Assembly (NCBI RefSeq): GCF_900111765.1
Contig: NZ_FOIB01000002.1
Span: forward strand, 992,001 to 1,056,000
Source of the DNA: Myxococcus fulvus
GTDB taxonomy: Bacteria > Myxococcota > Myxococcia > Myxococcales > Myxococcaceae
Direction of reading: 5' to 3'
DNA length: 64,000 nt
The notes beneath the pieces were generated by a model. It did not search any database. It was not told where the DNA came from and saw only the letters and a list, made by a program, of their open reading frames with translations. Positions 8,482 through 16,900 of this stretch are shown here, piece by piece (the stretch's first letter is position 1; each line of letters starts with the position of its first letter). Position numbers and translations under genes: made by a program.

Positions 8482-8494
8482 TTAACGCCGTTAA
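8482..8494. promoter_or_regulatory. TTAAC-GCC-GTTAA palindrome, candidate TetR operator
   Basis: A perfect inverted repeat with 5-base arms and a 3-base spacer lies 80 bases upstream of the efflux operon, in the 318-base divergent region (8402-8719) before the UvrC-like gene. That region otherwise holds an AT-rich stretch (8505-8540) that could carry promoters and no open frame I would support. The position fits self-regulation by the TetR protein of the operon; this is an inference from position. Confidence 0.4.
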
Positions 8495-8719
8495 CTCATC
8501 GAGACAAGTCTCCTGACAAAACTTCACAAACCCAGAAATACCCGTTCCGACATGGGGCCAGGCTGCACGGCGCCGCTCGCCCACTCGCCAGGGCCGTGCA
8601 GGGCGGCGGCTCGCTCCACACCCAGGCATGGAGCGGCCGTCATCACCATTCCCCCACGCTCTCCACCGGGGTGTACGGTGTCCCGTCCGGCGCCCGTGGC
8701 GCCGTGCGCCTTCCGCACC

Positions 8720-9775
8720 ATGTCTTCCCGTATCGCCTCGCTCCTCGACCATGTCCGCGCGCACGCGGAGAACCGGCCCGGCGTGTACCGGATGCTGGGC
8801 CCGTCGAGCGAGGTGCTGTACGTGGGCAAGTCCGTGCGCGTGCGCTCGCGGCTGCTCTCCTACTTCCGCGCGGAGCCAGGCGAGAAGGCCGCGGACATCA
8901 TCGGCCACGCGCACCACGTCGAGTGGGAGCACACGCCCAGCGAGTTCGCCGCGCTGCTGCGCGAGCTGCGCCTCATCAAGCAGCACCGCCCCCTCTACAA
9001 CGTGGAGCACAAGCGGGACCGGGGGCACTGCTTCCTGCACCTCACGAAGGAGGCCGTCCCGCGCCTGCACGTGGTGGGACGCGTCAACGGCGCGAGCGGC
9101 GACTACTACGGCCCCTTCCACGGCCCGGGCGCGGTGTCGGAGGTGGTCCGCGCGGTGAACGACCTGCTCGAGCTGCGCGACTGCGCCGCGGACACGCCGA
9201 TGCGACTGGCGGACCAGGGCCAGCTCTTCCCGGTGAAGCTGGAGCCCTTGTGCATGCGCGGCCAGCTCTCGCGCTGTCTTTCGCCCTGCGCGGCGGGCTG
9301 CACGCATGCGGAGTACCACGCGCGCGTCACCCAGGCCCGGGCCTTCCTGGAGGGGAACTCGGACGCGCCGCTGGTGCTCCTGCGCGAGCGCATGGCCCTG
9401 GCCGCGCGCCGCCTCCAGTTCGAGTACGCCGCGGAGCTGAGGGACCGCGCGGAGCGGCTCGAGGCGCTGCGCGGGTGGATGGTCTCCCTGGGTCGGACGA
9501 TGAAGCGCCTGTCCTTCGTGTACACCGTGCCGGGTTACGCCGGAGAGGACCGCGTCTACATCCTGCGACGTGGCAGCGTGCGCGATGAGCGTCCCGCGCC
9601 CCGCACGCCCGAGGAGCACGAAGCGCTCGCCGCGCGCGTGCGGGAGGTCTACGAGCGGCCCGAGCCCGAGACCCTCGGCCTCAAGGCCCACGAGGCGCAG
9701 GAGGTGATGCTCATCGCGCGCTGGTTCCACCTGCACCCCGAGGAACTGGAGCACGGCGCCGCGCCCGGGGCGTGA
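8720..9775 (+). CDS. UvrC/Cho-like GIY-YIG endonuclease
   Basis: The ATG at 8720 gives 351 residues, close to Cho (about 295) and far shorter than UvrC (about 610). The GIY-YIG nuclease domain spans about residues 18-95, with GVYRM at 21-25, LYVGKS at 33-38 and the catalytic-Glu helix FAALLRELRLIKQHRPLYN. A Cys cluster, CMRGQLSRCLSPC plus another Cys four residues later, resembles the UvrC iron-sulfur ligands. A UvrB-binding UVR-like helix pair follows (QFEYAAELRDRAERLEAL). The RNase-H-like second nuclease half of UvrC is absent. It should make a single 3'-side incision in excision repair, as Cho does. A longer frame starting at 8552 adds only low-quality sequence. Confidence 0.85.
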   Translation: MSSRIASLLDHVRAHAENRPGVYRMLGPSSEVLYVGKSVRVRSRLLSYFRAEPGEKAADIIGHAHHVEWEHTPSEFAALLRELRLIKQHRPLYNVEHKRDRGHCFLHLTKEAVPRLHVVGRVNGASGDYYGPFHGPGAVSEVVRAVNDLLELRDCAADTPMRLADQGQLFPVKLEPLCMRGQLSRCLSPCAAGCTHAEYHARVTQARAFLEGNSDAPLVLLRERMALAARRLQFEYAAELRDRAERLEALRGWMVSLGRTMKRLSFVYTVPGYAGEDRVYILRRGSVRDERPAPRTPEEHEALAARVREVYERPEPETLGLKAHEAQEVMLIARWFHLHPEELEHGAAPGA

Positions 9776-9931
9776 GCACGGCCCATCGCGCCACGTCGGT
9801 TCGTATGTCCCCGTAGGACTCCACTCCCGGGAGGGTGACCACCGTCATCCCGGGTGTGGTGTTCACACGTCGCGAGCACGCGTCAGGCCCAGCGGCTATG
9901 ACTGCGCCACTCCACACCCCTTGGGGGACTC

Positions 9932-10216
9932 ATGAAGGCCCGACTCTCGATTGCCACCCTCGTGGCCGGCTTGCTGGTGGCGTCCACCGCCTCGGCGGCC
10001 ATCACCGTGCGCTACTCCAACCGCGACTCGCGCGACTACACGTGGAGCGCGGTGTGCAGCGGCGTGAAGACCCGCGTGTCCTTCGGCAAGGACCAGACGG
10101 CCTCCCTCACCATTCCGGGCTCAGGCCCCTGCACCGTCCAGACGGACAAGGGCAAGGTCGTCCTCAAGGGCGGCGAGGACCTGGACATCAAGGACGGCGG
10201 CATCGTCGTGAAGTAG
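9932..10216 (+). CDS. Small secreted protein, unknown
   Basis: A 94-residue protein with a clear Sec signal peptide (KARLSIATLVAGLLVAS, cleavage probably after ASA near residue 23). The mature 70 residues are rich in short beta-strand patterns (AITVRYSNRDSRDYTW, then CSGVKTRVSF) and have two Cys, at CSG and PCTV, that may form a disulfide. I do not recognise a family. It stands alone with 156 bases of upstream sequence. It is probably periplasmic or exported. Confidence 0.7.
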   Translation: MKARLSIATLVAGLLVASTASAAITVRYSNRDSRDYTWSAVCSGVKTRVSFGKDQTASLTIPGSGPCTVQTDKGKVVLKGGEDLDIKDGGIVVK

Positions 10217-10278
10217 CCGCGCCCGCGAAAAGGCGCAATCAGCGACGATTTTAACTCAAAACTCCGCATTTTTATCCT

Positions 10279-10302
10279 CCAGGGCATGGAATTAATCCCT
10301 GG
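10279..10302. promoter_or_regulatory. Inverted repeat in the AT-rich leader of the ammonium transporter gene
   Basis: CCAGGG (10279-10284) and CCCTGG (10297-10302) flank a 12-base loop that itself holds the near-palindrome GGAATTAATCC. The surrounding 10235-10320 is unusually AT-rich for this genome, and the start of the transporter is at 10367. Candidate promoter or operator region for nitrogen control; I see no convincing -24/-12 sigma-54 match. Confidence 0.35.
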
Positions 10303-10366
10303 GGAATTGAAATCAGCCGCCGCCCTACCCATACTGCAACGCGTCAGTCCTTGCTGGGGAGGCGCG

Positions 10367-11761
10367 ATGAAGAAGTGGTTGGCAGTGGCCCTGCTGGTGG
10401 GTGTGGGGGTGGCGGGCATGCTGGTGACGCCGGCGGCGCAGACCCGGCAAGGGGGGCCCATCAACCCGGCGGACACGGCGTGGATCCTCACCGCCACGGC
10501 GCTGGTGCTGCTGATGACGCCGGGGTTGTCGTTCTTCTACGGCGGCATGGTGCGGCTGAAGAACGTCGTGTCCACGCTGTTGCAGAGCTACATCGCCATG
10601 GCGGTCATCAGCCTGCTCTGGGTGGTGGTGGGCTTCAGCCTCTGCTTCGGTGACAGCTTCCACGGCCTCATCGGCGACCCGCGCACCTTCTTCATGTTCA
10701 GCGGCGTGGGGGGCGAGACGCATCCGGACCTGGCGCCCACCATCCCCCTGCTGCTGTTCGCGCTGTTCCAGCTCAAGTTCGCCATCATCACCCCGGCGCT
10801 CATCACCGGCGCCTTCGCGGAGCGGGTGCGCTTCAAGGCGTACGTGCTCTTCATGGTGCTCTTCACGCTCTTCATCTACGCGCCCTTGGCGCACTGGACG
10901 TGGCACCCGGAGGGCTTCCTGCGCACGTGGGGGGTGTTGGACTTCGCGGGCGGCACGGTGGTGCACATGTCCGCGGGCTTCGCGGCGCTGGCGGGCGCGC
11001 TGGTGCTGGGACGTCGGCACACGCACCTGGAGAACGCCGCGCACACGCCGGCCAACCTGCCCTTCGTGATGCTGGGCACGGGCATGCTGTGGTTCGGCTG
11101 GTTCGGCTTCAACGCGGGCTCGGCCCTGTCGGCCTCGTCGCTCGCCACGCTGGCCTTCGCCACCACCAACACGGCGTCCGCGGCGGCGATGCTCGGGTGG
11201 ATTGCGTTCGACTGGCTGCGCGGCCGCAAGCCCAGCGCCCTGGGCGCGTGCGTGGGCGCGGTGGTGGGCCTGGTGGCGGTGACGCCCGCGGCGGGCTTCA
11301 TCACCGTGGGCCAGAGCATCATGGTGGGCCTGGTCTCGAGCTTCGTGAGCAACTGGGCGGTGCACATCAAGAACCGCACCTCGCTCGACGACACGCTGGA
11401 CGTCTTCCCCTGCCACGGCCTGGGCGGCGTGGTGGGCATGGTGCTCACGGGCGTGCTGGCCAAGGACGTGGGGCTGGTGCACGGCGAGACGACGACGTTC
11501 CTCAAGCACCTGGCCGCGCTGGTGCTGGTGTCCGTCTTCTCCTTCGTCGGCTCCTACCTGCTCTACAAGCTGGTGGACCGCATCGTCCCGCTGCGCGTGC
11601 CCCGCGAGCACGAGGAGCTGGGCCTGGACCTGAGCCAGCACGGCGAGACGATGGGCGAGTCCACCGGGTTCGCCGCGCCGCACGCCGCTCCCGCGAGCAC
11701 GCCGGCCGTCGTGGAGCCCGCGCCGACGCCCCCGGACTCGACGCAGCCGCTGCCCGCCTGA
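10367..11761 (+). CDS. amt: Ammonium transporter (Amt/MEP/Rh family)
   Basis: The ATG at 10367, preceded by GGGGAGG, gives 464 residues. A signal-like first helix is followed by the 11-helix Amt core. Diagnostic features are TPGLSFFYGGMVR (about 50-62), DFAGGTVVHMSAG with the first pore His, WFGWFGFNAGSA, and DVFPCHGLGGVVG with the second pore His of the twin-His site. The protein conducts ammonium or ammonia across the inner membrane. The C-terminal cytoplasmic tail has the conserved RVPREHEELGLDLSQHGE that contacts PII proteins in relatives, then an added Pro/Ala-rich end. No glnK gene is adjacent, unlike most amtB loci. A strong hairpin follows the stop. Confidence 0.95.
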   Translation: MKKWLAVALLVGVGVAGMLVTPAAQTRQGGPINPADTAWILTATALVLLMTPGLSFFYGGMVRLKNVVSTLLQSYIAMAVISLLWVVVGFSLCFGDSFHGLIGDPRTFFMFSGVGGETHPDLAPTIPLLLFALFQLKFAIITPALITGAFAERVRFKAYVLFMVLFTLFIYAPLAHWTWHPEGFLRTWGVLDFAGGTVVHMSAGFAALAGALVLGRRHTHLENAAHTPANLPFVMLGTGMLWFGWFGFNAGSALSASSLATLAFATTNTASAAAMLGWIAFDWLRGRKPSALGACVGAVVGLVAVTPAAGFITVGQSIMVGLVSSFVSNWAVHIKNRTSLDDTLDVFPCHGLGGVVGMVLTGVLAKDVGLVHGETTTFLKHLAALVLVSVFSFVGSYLLYKLVDRIVPLRVPREHEELGLDLSQHGETMGESTGFAAPHAAPASTPAVVEPAPTPPDSTQPLPA

Positions 11762-11773
11762 CGGCCCCCACCG

Positions 11774-11801
11774 GGGCACCGGGTCCTCGCGCCCGGTGCC
11801 C
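11774..11801 (+). terminator. Hairpin terminator after amt
   Basis: GGGCACCGGG (11774-11783) and CCCGGTGCCC (11792-11801) form a perfect 10-base-pair stem with an 8-base loop, 13 bases past the amt stop. No long T-run follows, as is common in high-GC genomes. Confidence 0.65.
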
Positions 11802-11981
11802 GACGGGATTGTTGACCACCGGCTGCGCCGGCACGCGGGTGTCCACCGCCGACCACGCATCCGTACGCTGTCCGACGCTCCCCTCGACCGCTTCGCGATG
11901 CGGCCCGAGCGTGGCTCCTAGTCTCCCGCCGTTCGCGCGCGCCCTTCGTGAGTCGGGAGCCGCCAGTCCCGGGGGGACACC

Positions 11982-14522
11982 ATGCGCCGAGGTATCGCGG
12001 TCCACGCCGCTCGAGTGCTGCTGCTCGTGGGGCTCATCACGAGTCCCCCGGGCGCGAGCGCCTCCGGCCCGCCGACGCGCGAGGAGTACTTCCGCTTCGT
12101 CCCGCTCTCCTACCCACGCATCGTCCGTCAGACGAGCGCGAGTCAGGCGCTCGCGCTCTACGGCGACCCGGCGGACCCGGGCTATCGCGACGAGGCGCCG
12201 CGTGACGGCATCGACGACGAGCGCTTCCGGGTGCTCCAGGCGCTGGCGGTGCGCTTCGCGCCCATCCTGGTGAAGAACACGTACACCTTCCCCATGGACC
12301 ACAAGGCGTTCCGGGACCTGCCCGGGGGCCTCCTGCTGAGCCTGGACACGTGGGACCTGGCCAAGCCCGGCTCGGTGCTGATGCGCAGCGACTCCATCAA
12401 CTTCTCCACGCTCGGCCACCCGTGTCCCGAGGACGGCGCGCCCGAGAGCACGTTGCGGACGGAGTCCTCGGGCCGTGACGCGCGCGACGACTGCCGCCTC
12501 ATCGCGCTCTTGAAGGAGTTCCATCCGGACCACCCCACCATCCCCCGACTGCGCCAGGACGCGGTGGCCGCCGAGCAGGCGCCCTTCACCGTCATGTACC
12601 TGGACTTCCCCGGGTATGACCCGGACACGTGGCACGAGGCCTACGCGAGCCCGCAGCCCGGACAGATTGCGCGGCGCTACCTGGGCACGGAGAAGGTCTA
12701 CGCCCACCCGTTCCTCGCGGAGGTCCGCGACGCGGAGCGCGGCCTGCTCGGCTACGAGCTGTTCATCCAGTACTGGTTCTTCTACCCATTCAATGCGGGC
12801 GGCAACAACCACGAGGGCGACTGGGAGCACGTGAGCGCCGTCATCACGCCGCTGTCCGCCGTGGAGCGCGTGCTCACCGAGGAGGAGCTGCGGCGCATCC
12901 TCTCCGGAGGCTGGCCGGCCGACGGCGCGGACCCGCTGGTGCTCAAGCGCACCGAGTACTTCTTCCACCACAACGCGATGGTCTTCGACTTCGCCCGCCC
13001 CAACGCGTACCTGCCCCGCAAGCGCTGGGAGGAGCTGATGGAGCTGCGCGGCGAGGACCGGCCCGGCGAGAAGAAGCTGCTGGCGCGGGTGCGCAGCTAC
13101 GTCTGGGCGGATGAAGAAGAGACTCGCATCAACACGCACCCCATCGGGTACATCGGCGCGGACTCGAAGGGTCTGGAGCAGCTGCTCTCCTCGCCCGGCC
13201 CCCATGCGCGCGAGTCGCACGCCACCTATCCTCTGCCCGGCGTGTTCAAGGGCGTGGGGCCCGCGGGCTCCACGGAGGCGGTGCCCAAGCGCTTCGACCA
13301 CCAGGAGTACCTGGGCGACCCGAAGCGGCCGCTCCCCGAGGGCGTGGTGCGCTACGACATGGCCGAGCGCATCGACCTGGTGCCCGACTGGGAGCGCGTC
13401 TACGACCTGGCCATCGAGGACCCGTCCGTGCGCCGCGAGTGGTCCTGGCTCATCCTGCCGCTGCGCTGGGGCTACCCGTCGGCGAAGTCGCCGCTGGCGG
13501 GAATCATCTCGCACTCGGACATGGGCAACCTGTCCATCACCGGCCCGGCCTTCAGCGAGGGCTGGAACCGGCCCGCTCCCAACGCGGGGTTCATCGGCTA
13601 CGCGCCGGGAGAGCTGCCCTGGTTCTTCCCGCTCGACGTGCAGGACAACTTCTCCAACAACCTGGGCTTCCTCAACGGCCCGGTGGCCGTGCTCATCAGC
13701 CTGCCGCCGTTCGACTTCATCTACCGCGTGCTGGGATTGCCCGTGCGCGCGGTGGTGGAGAAGCACGAGCCCGTCTACACCCCCCAGGCGAAGCTGCCCC
13801 GGCGGCGCGCGAGCGTGGAGGCGGGCGTCAGCGTGGGCCTGCTCGACAAGGACTTCGCGGGGCTGCTCCTCAATGACCGCCAGTTCGCCGAGTGGGCCCC
13901 GCAGCTGCTCGCCCTGGACCCGAGCATCGAGGGCGCGTCCTCGGACTTCATCAAGCCGGTGGTGGACACTGCCGTGTCCGCCACGCTGAAGGTGAGCTTC
14001 TACCTGGGAGACCGCTTCACGTCGGAGAACACGCTGCTCCACTCGCGCAGCACGCTGGGGCTCGACGTGCCGCTGGCGGACCGGCAGACGCTCTTCACGC
14101 TGCGCTCCAAGCTGAACATGTGGGAGTACGCGGGCAGCATCCGCTACAACATCCTGCCCGGCGGCTTCCAGCCGTACGTCAAGCTGGGCTACGGGTTGAC
14201 GTGGTACCGGCTCGAGGACGGCGCCATCAACGGCGAGCGGATGGCCAACCCCACCTCCTACTGGGTCCGCCTGCCCGGCTTCTTCCGCAACCTGTGGCCC
14301 AACACGTTCCACCTGGGCGCGGGCCTGGACATCATCCTGGTGCGAGGCTTCTTCCCTGGACTGCGCGGCCTGGACGGTGGCATCCGCGCGGGCTACGTGC
14401 TGTCACGTCACGAGCTGGGCATCCGGGACCTCACCGCCCCCGTCTCGCTCGCGGGCACGGTGAGCGAGCCCGTGCACGTGCTGCGCAACACCTTCGAGCT
14501 GCTCGGCACCCTGAGCTTCTGA
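11982..14522 (+). CDS. Large secreted protein: Vps62-like region plus beta-barrel-like C-terminus
   Basis: An 846-residue protein with a signal peptide ending near ASA (residue 26). The middle holds YWFFYPFNAGGNNHEGDWEH, a hallmark of the Vps62/DUF946-like domain known from plant and fungal proteins. The last 200 residues (from VSATLKVSFYLGDRF) alternate polar and hydrophobic residues in short strands, contain YVKLGYGLTWYRLEDG, and end in LGTLSF, the terminal Phe typical of outer-membrane barrels. I infer an exported protein anchored in the outer membrane with a periplasmic or surface domain. No catalytic residues are recognised. It is convergent with the FadL-like gene, 6 bases apart. Confidence 0.75.
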   Translation: MRRGIAVHAARVLLLVGLITSPPGASASGPPTREEYFRFVPLSYPRIVRQTSASQALALYGDPADPGYRDEAPRDGIDDERFRVLQALAVRFAPILVKNTYTFPMDHKAFRDLPGGLLLSLDTWDLAKPGSVLMRSDSINFSTLGHPCPEDGAPESTLRTESSGRDARDDCRLIALLKEFHPDHPTIPRLRQDAVAAEQAPFTVMYLDFPGYDPDTWHEAYASPQPGQIARRYLGTEKVYAHPFLAEVRDAERGLLGYELFIQYWFFYPFNAGGNNHEGDWEHVSAVITPLSAVERVLTEEELRRILSGGWPADGADPLVLKRTEYFFHHNAMVFDFARPNAYLPRKRWEELMELRGEDRPGEKKLLARVRSYVWADEEETRINTHPIGYIGADSKGLEQLLSSPGPHARESHATYPLPGVFKGVGPAGSTEAVPKRFDHQEYLGDPKRPLPEGVVRYDMAERIDLVPDWERVYDLAIEDPSVRREWSWLILPLRWGYPSAKSPLAGIISHSDMGNLSITGPAFSEGWNRPAPNAGFIGYAPGELPWFFPLDVQDNFSNNLGFLNGPVAVLISLPPFDFIYRVLGLPVRAVVEKHEPVYTPQAKLPRRRASVEAGVSVGLLDKDFAGLLLNDRQFAEWAPQLLALDPSIEGASSDFIKPVVDTAVSATLKVSFYLGDRFTSENTLLHSRSTLGLDVPLADRQTLFTLRSKLNMWEYAGSIRYNILPGGFQPYVKLGYGLTWYRLEDGAINGERMANPTSYWVRLPGFFRNLWPNTFHLGAGLDIILVRGFFPGLRGLDGGIRAGYVLSRHELGIRDLTAPVSLAGTVSEPVHVLRNTFELLGTLSF

Positions 14523-14528
14523 GCGCGC

Positions 14529-15950
14529 CTAGGGAAGCTCGAGGTCCGAGTCGGGGCGCGTGGAGGTGTCCTCGGAGTCGCGGCCGACGCCCAGCGTGAC
14601 GCCGACGATGAGGGTGGCGTGGAAGACGTGCACGCGCTGCGTCTCGCTCGGCGGCGGCAGGCCCGTCAGCGCCAGCAGCTCGGCGAAGCGCTGCGTCGAC
14701 TGACGGCCCCACCCCAGGTCGGTGCCCACGGTGACGCGCGAGCTGCGCACGGGGAAATGAAGACCCGTGGCCACGTGGTACAAATCACTGGTCGCCAGGA
14801 GCGTGCTGGTGTTGGGCAGCTTGATGGCGGCGCTGAAGTCGGTGTGCACGCTGAGGAAGACGCGCAGCCGGTCCCCCACGCGGTGCTCGGCGCCCAGCGC
14901 CGCGTTCACCACCGGCTCGGAGCCATAGAAGACGTCGCTGCCGAGCACGCGCTCGGGTCCCGACAGGGCAATGGGGTCGCTGTCGAGGAGGCGGAACAGC
15001 GGCACGCGCGCGAACACCTCCATCGCCGCGTGCAGCGTGGTGCCCCCGAGCAGGATGTTGCCGCCGAGGCCCACCGACAGCGGGCTCTGGAAGCGCGCGC
15101 GGACGCTCGGCTGGAAGTCGGAGATGCGCTCCGGTCCCTGGAAGGAGAGGCCTTGCTGGCTCAGCGCGCGCTCCAGCCCCACCTCGCCCTTGCCCAACAG
15201 GCCCAGGCCCGGCGTCGTCACCGTCAGGCCCAGGGCCCAGCGCTCGCGCTGGTAGCACACGCCCACCTTGGCGAGCAGGCGCAGGTGCTGGACGCGATAG
15301 TCGCGGCTCACCGCGGCGAGCAGGGAGCTGCCGTCCGCGCCGCTGCCCTGCGAGATGGCCAGGAAGTTCGCGTGCTGCTGACGCCCGGCGAGGAACGGCG
15401 TGATTCCCACCCCCAGCGTCCTGCTCAACGGGTAGGCCCAGCTCACGCCGGCCCACAGCTCCTTCACGCCGTGCTCCAACCGCACGTCGGAGGAGAGGTG
15501 CTCCAGCCCCTGGATGCCCAGCAGGTTGCTGCCGGAGAAGTCGTCACGACGCGTGAGCAGCGTCTCGAAGCCTTGGCGCGTCAAGAGCGCGTAGCCCATG
15601 CGCGCGCGTCCCAGCCACTTGAAGCGCAGGGGCCCCGCGATGAAGGCGGGCAGCGCGTCGAAGCGCGACGTCGTCAAATCCCGGCCGGGCCCCAGGCCGT
15701 TGACCAGCGCCAGGCGCGAGTACTCGAAGACGTTCCCCGTCAGCTCCAGCTCCAGGTTGCTGACGAGCACCAGCGCGCCGGGGTTGTAGTAGACGGCGCT
15801 GATGTCCGCGGGGTCTCCCAGCAGCGCGCCGCCGAGCAGCCACGCGCGGTTGCCGAACTGCCGCGTCCAGTAGTGCGCGTCCTGCGCCCACACGGGGCTC
15901 GCGAGGAGGAAGGCGATGAGCAGCCACCCACCGCGCCATCGCGTCTTCAT
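14529..15950 (-). CDS. OmpP1/FadL-like outer membrane protein
   Basis: The ATG at 15950 gives 473 residues beginning with a good signal peptide (KTRWRGGWLLIAFLLASPVWA, cleavage before Gln-Asp). GDPADISAVYYNPGAL (about 47-62) is the N-terminal signature of the FadL/OmpP1 family, in which a plug carries YNPG/A next to the barrel. The rest is an alternating beta-barrel pattern. FadL proteins move hydrophobic compounds across the outer membrane; the substrate is unknown. The C-terminus carries an Asp/Ser/Pro tail (DTSTRPDSDLELP) rather than ending in Phe. A longer frame starting at 16103 adds 51 Pro/Arg-rich residues before the signal peptide and is rejected. Confidence 0.78.
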   Translation of the reverse strand: MKTRWRGGWLLIAFLLASPVWAQDAHYWTRQFGNRAWLLGGALLGDPADISAVYYNPGALVLVSNLELELTGNVFEYSRLALVNGLGPGRDLTTSRFDALPAFIAGPLRFKWLGRARMGYALLTRQGFETLLTRRDDFSGSNLLGIQGLEHLSSDVRLEHGVKELWAGVSWAYPLSRTLGVGITPFLAGRQQHANFLAISQGSGADGSSLLAAVSRDYRVQHLRLLAKVGVCYQRERWALGLTVTTPGLGLLGKGEVGLERALSQQGLSFQGPERISDFQPSVRARFQSPLSVGLGGNILLGGTTLHAAMEVFARVPLFRLLDSDPIALSGPERVLGSDVFYGSEPVVNAALGAEHRVGDRLRVFLSVHTDFSAAIKLPNTSTLLATSDLYHVATGLHFPVRSSRVTVGTDLGWGRQSTQRFAELLALTGLPPPSETQRVHVFHATLIVGVTLGVGRDSEDTSTRPDSDLELP

Positions 15951-16065
15951 CCGAACACGCCCCGAGGTCCGCTCCCCGAAGGGGAGACAAGGCCCGCGAG
16001 CATGCGGTCCCCCTGGGCCCGGGCCCATGGCCCCCGGGTCCCACGCACCTGTCATCCAGCGGGGC

Positions 16066-16737
16066 TCAGCCCTTCTTCGCGGCGGCGCGGCCCTTGCGCG
16101 CACTCCCTCGCGCCGGCGTGGCCGAGGGCGCGGGACCGGTCGTGGGAGAGGTCGGCTCCTCGCCCTCCGCCGTCTTCACGCGGCGCTTGAGTCGGCGAGG
16201 AGGCAAGAGGTCCGGCTCCCCCGGCACCTTCTGCGCGAGGAAGATGGCGGCATCCAGCTTGTAGAACGTCCTCGCCCGGTACCACGCCAGCGCGGACTCG
16301 TTGTTCTCCGCCACCTCCAGCACCAGGTGCGTGCAGCCTCGCGTGCGAGCCAGGTGCTGGAGTTGATCCAACATGAAGCTGCCCACGCCGCGGCCCTGGT
16401 AGTCCGGGTGCACCGCGAGCTCCTCCACGAAGAGGGGCCGCATGCCGCGCTTCTCGAACCAGCGCGGGTTCACCCAGTTGTCGTCGCCGGTCGCCTCGAA
16501 GGCGCACTCGGAGTAGCCGACGATCTCCCCGTCCACCTCGTAGAGGAGCTGCTCGATCCACTCGGAGGTGTAGACCTCCATGAAGCGGCGCTTGGAGCGG
16601 GGACGCTGGTACTCGACCGTCTCGCGATTGACGTCGCGGAAGACGAGCTTCAGGAACTCCCAGGTCCGGTTGAGGTCTCTGCGGTGGATGCGGCGGACCC
16701 GGACCTCGAGCGACTGCTGGGGCGCGACTTTCGTCAT
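16066..16737 (-). CDS. GNAT-family N-acetyltransferase with basic tail
   Basis: The ATG at 16737 has a strong ribosome binding site (AAGGAGG) 10 bases upstream, so it is preferred over an ATG at 16773. Of 223 residues, about 10-180 make a GNAT domain: VEELAVHPDYQGRGVGSFML includes the acetyl-CoA loop (Q/R-x-x-G-x-G), and the next strand and helix HLVLEVAENNESALAWYRA is the usual C-terminal half. From about residue 185 there is a Lys/Arg/Ala/Pro-rich, histone-tail-like extension. The acceptor is unknown; the N-terminal HRRDLNRTWEFLKLVF is unusual for the family. Divergent from the kinase gene. Confidence 0.85.
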   Translation of the reverse strand: MTKVAPQQSLEVRVRRIHRRDLNRTWEFLKLVFRDVNRETVEYQRPRSKRRFMEVYTSEWIEQLLYEVDGEIVGYSECAFEATGDDNWVNPRWFEKRGMRPLFVEELAVHPDYQGRGVGSFMLDQLQHLARTRGCTHLVLEVAENNESALAWYRARTFYKLDAAIFLAQKVPGEPDLLPPRRLKRRVKTAEGEEPTSPTTGPAPSATPARGSARKGRAAAKKG

Positions 16738-16900
16738 ACAGGCTGCCTCCTTAGCAGGCTGGCGGAAAGCCACCAGTGCTTCTCATGGGGCGAGAGGCCC
16801 TCCGTCCGGAATCACGCCTCGGGAGGGTTGCCTCGCGGTGGGGTGGGAGGATGGAATGGGGCGGAGACTCCCCATTGAATCCCGTGCGAGCCACAACCCC

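Noticed and set aside
4896-8516. Long plus-strand frame (over 1200 codons) opposite the RND operon
   Set aside because: It is an antisense shadow caused by G/C-rich third positions; it has Arg/His-rich, repetitive composition and no motif, while the minus-strand genes have clear families.
8552-8719. N-terminal extension of the UvrC-like protein
   Set aside because: The 56 extra residues are Pro/Cys/Ala-rich with no domain; the GIY-YIG domain starts soon after the ATG at 8720.
10235-10366. Sigma-54 promoter upstream of amt
   Set aside because: No TGGCAC-N5-TTGC match with acceptable spacing could be found in the AT-rich leader.
11502-14312. Long minus-strand frame opposite the Vps62-like gene
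   Set aside because: Shadow composition without a start or ribosome binding site; the plus-strand gene is well supported.
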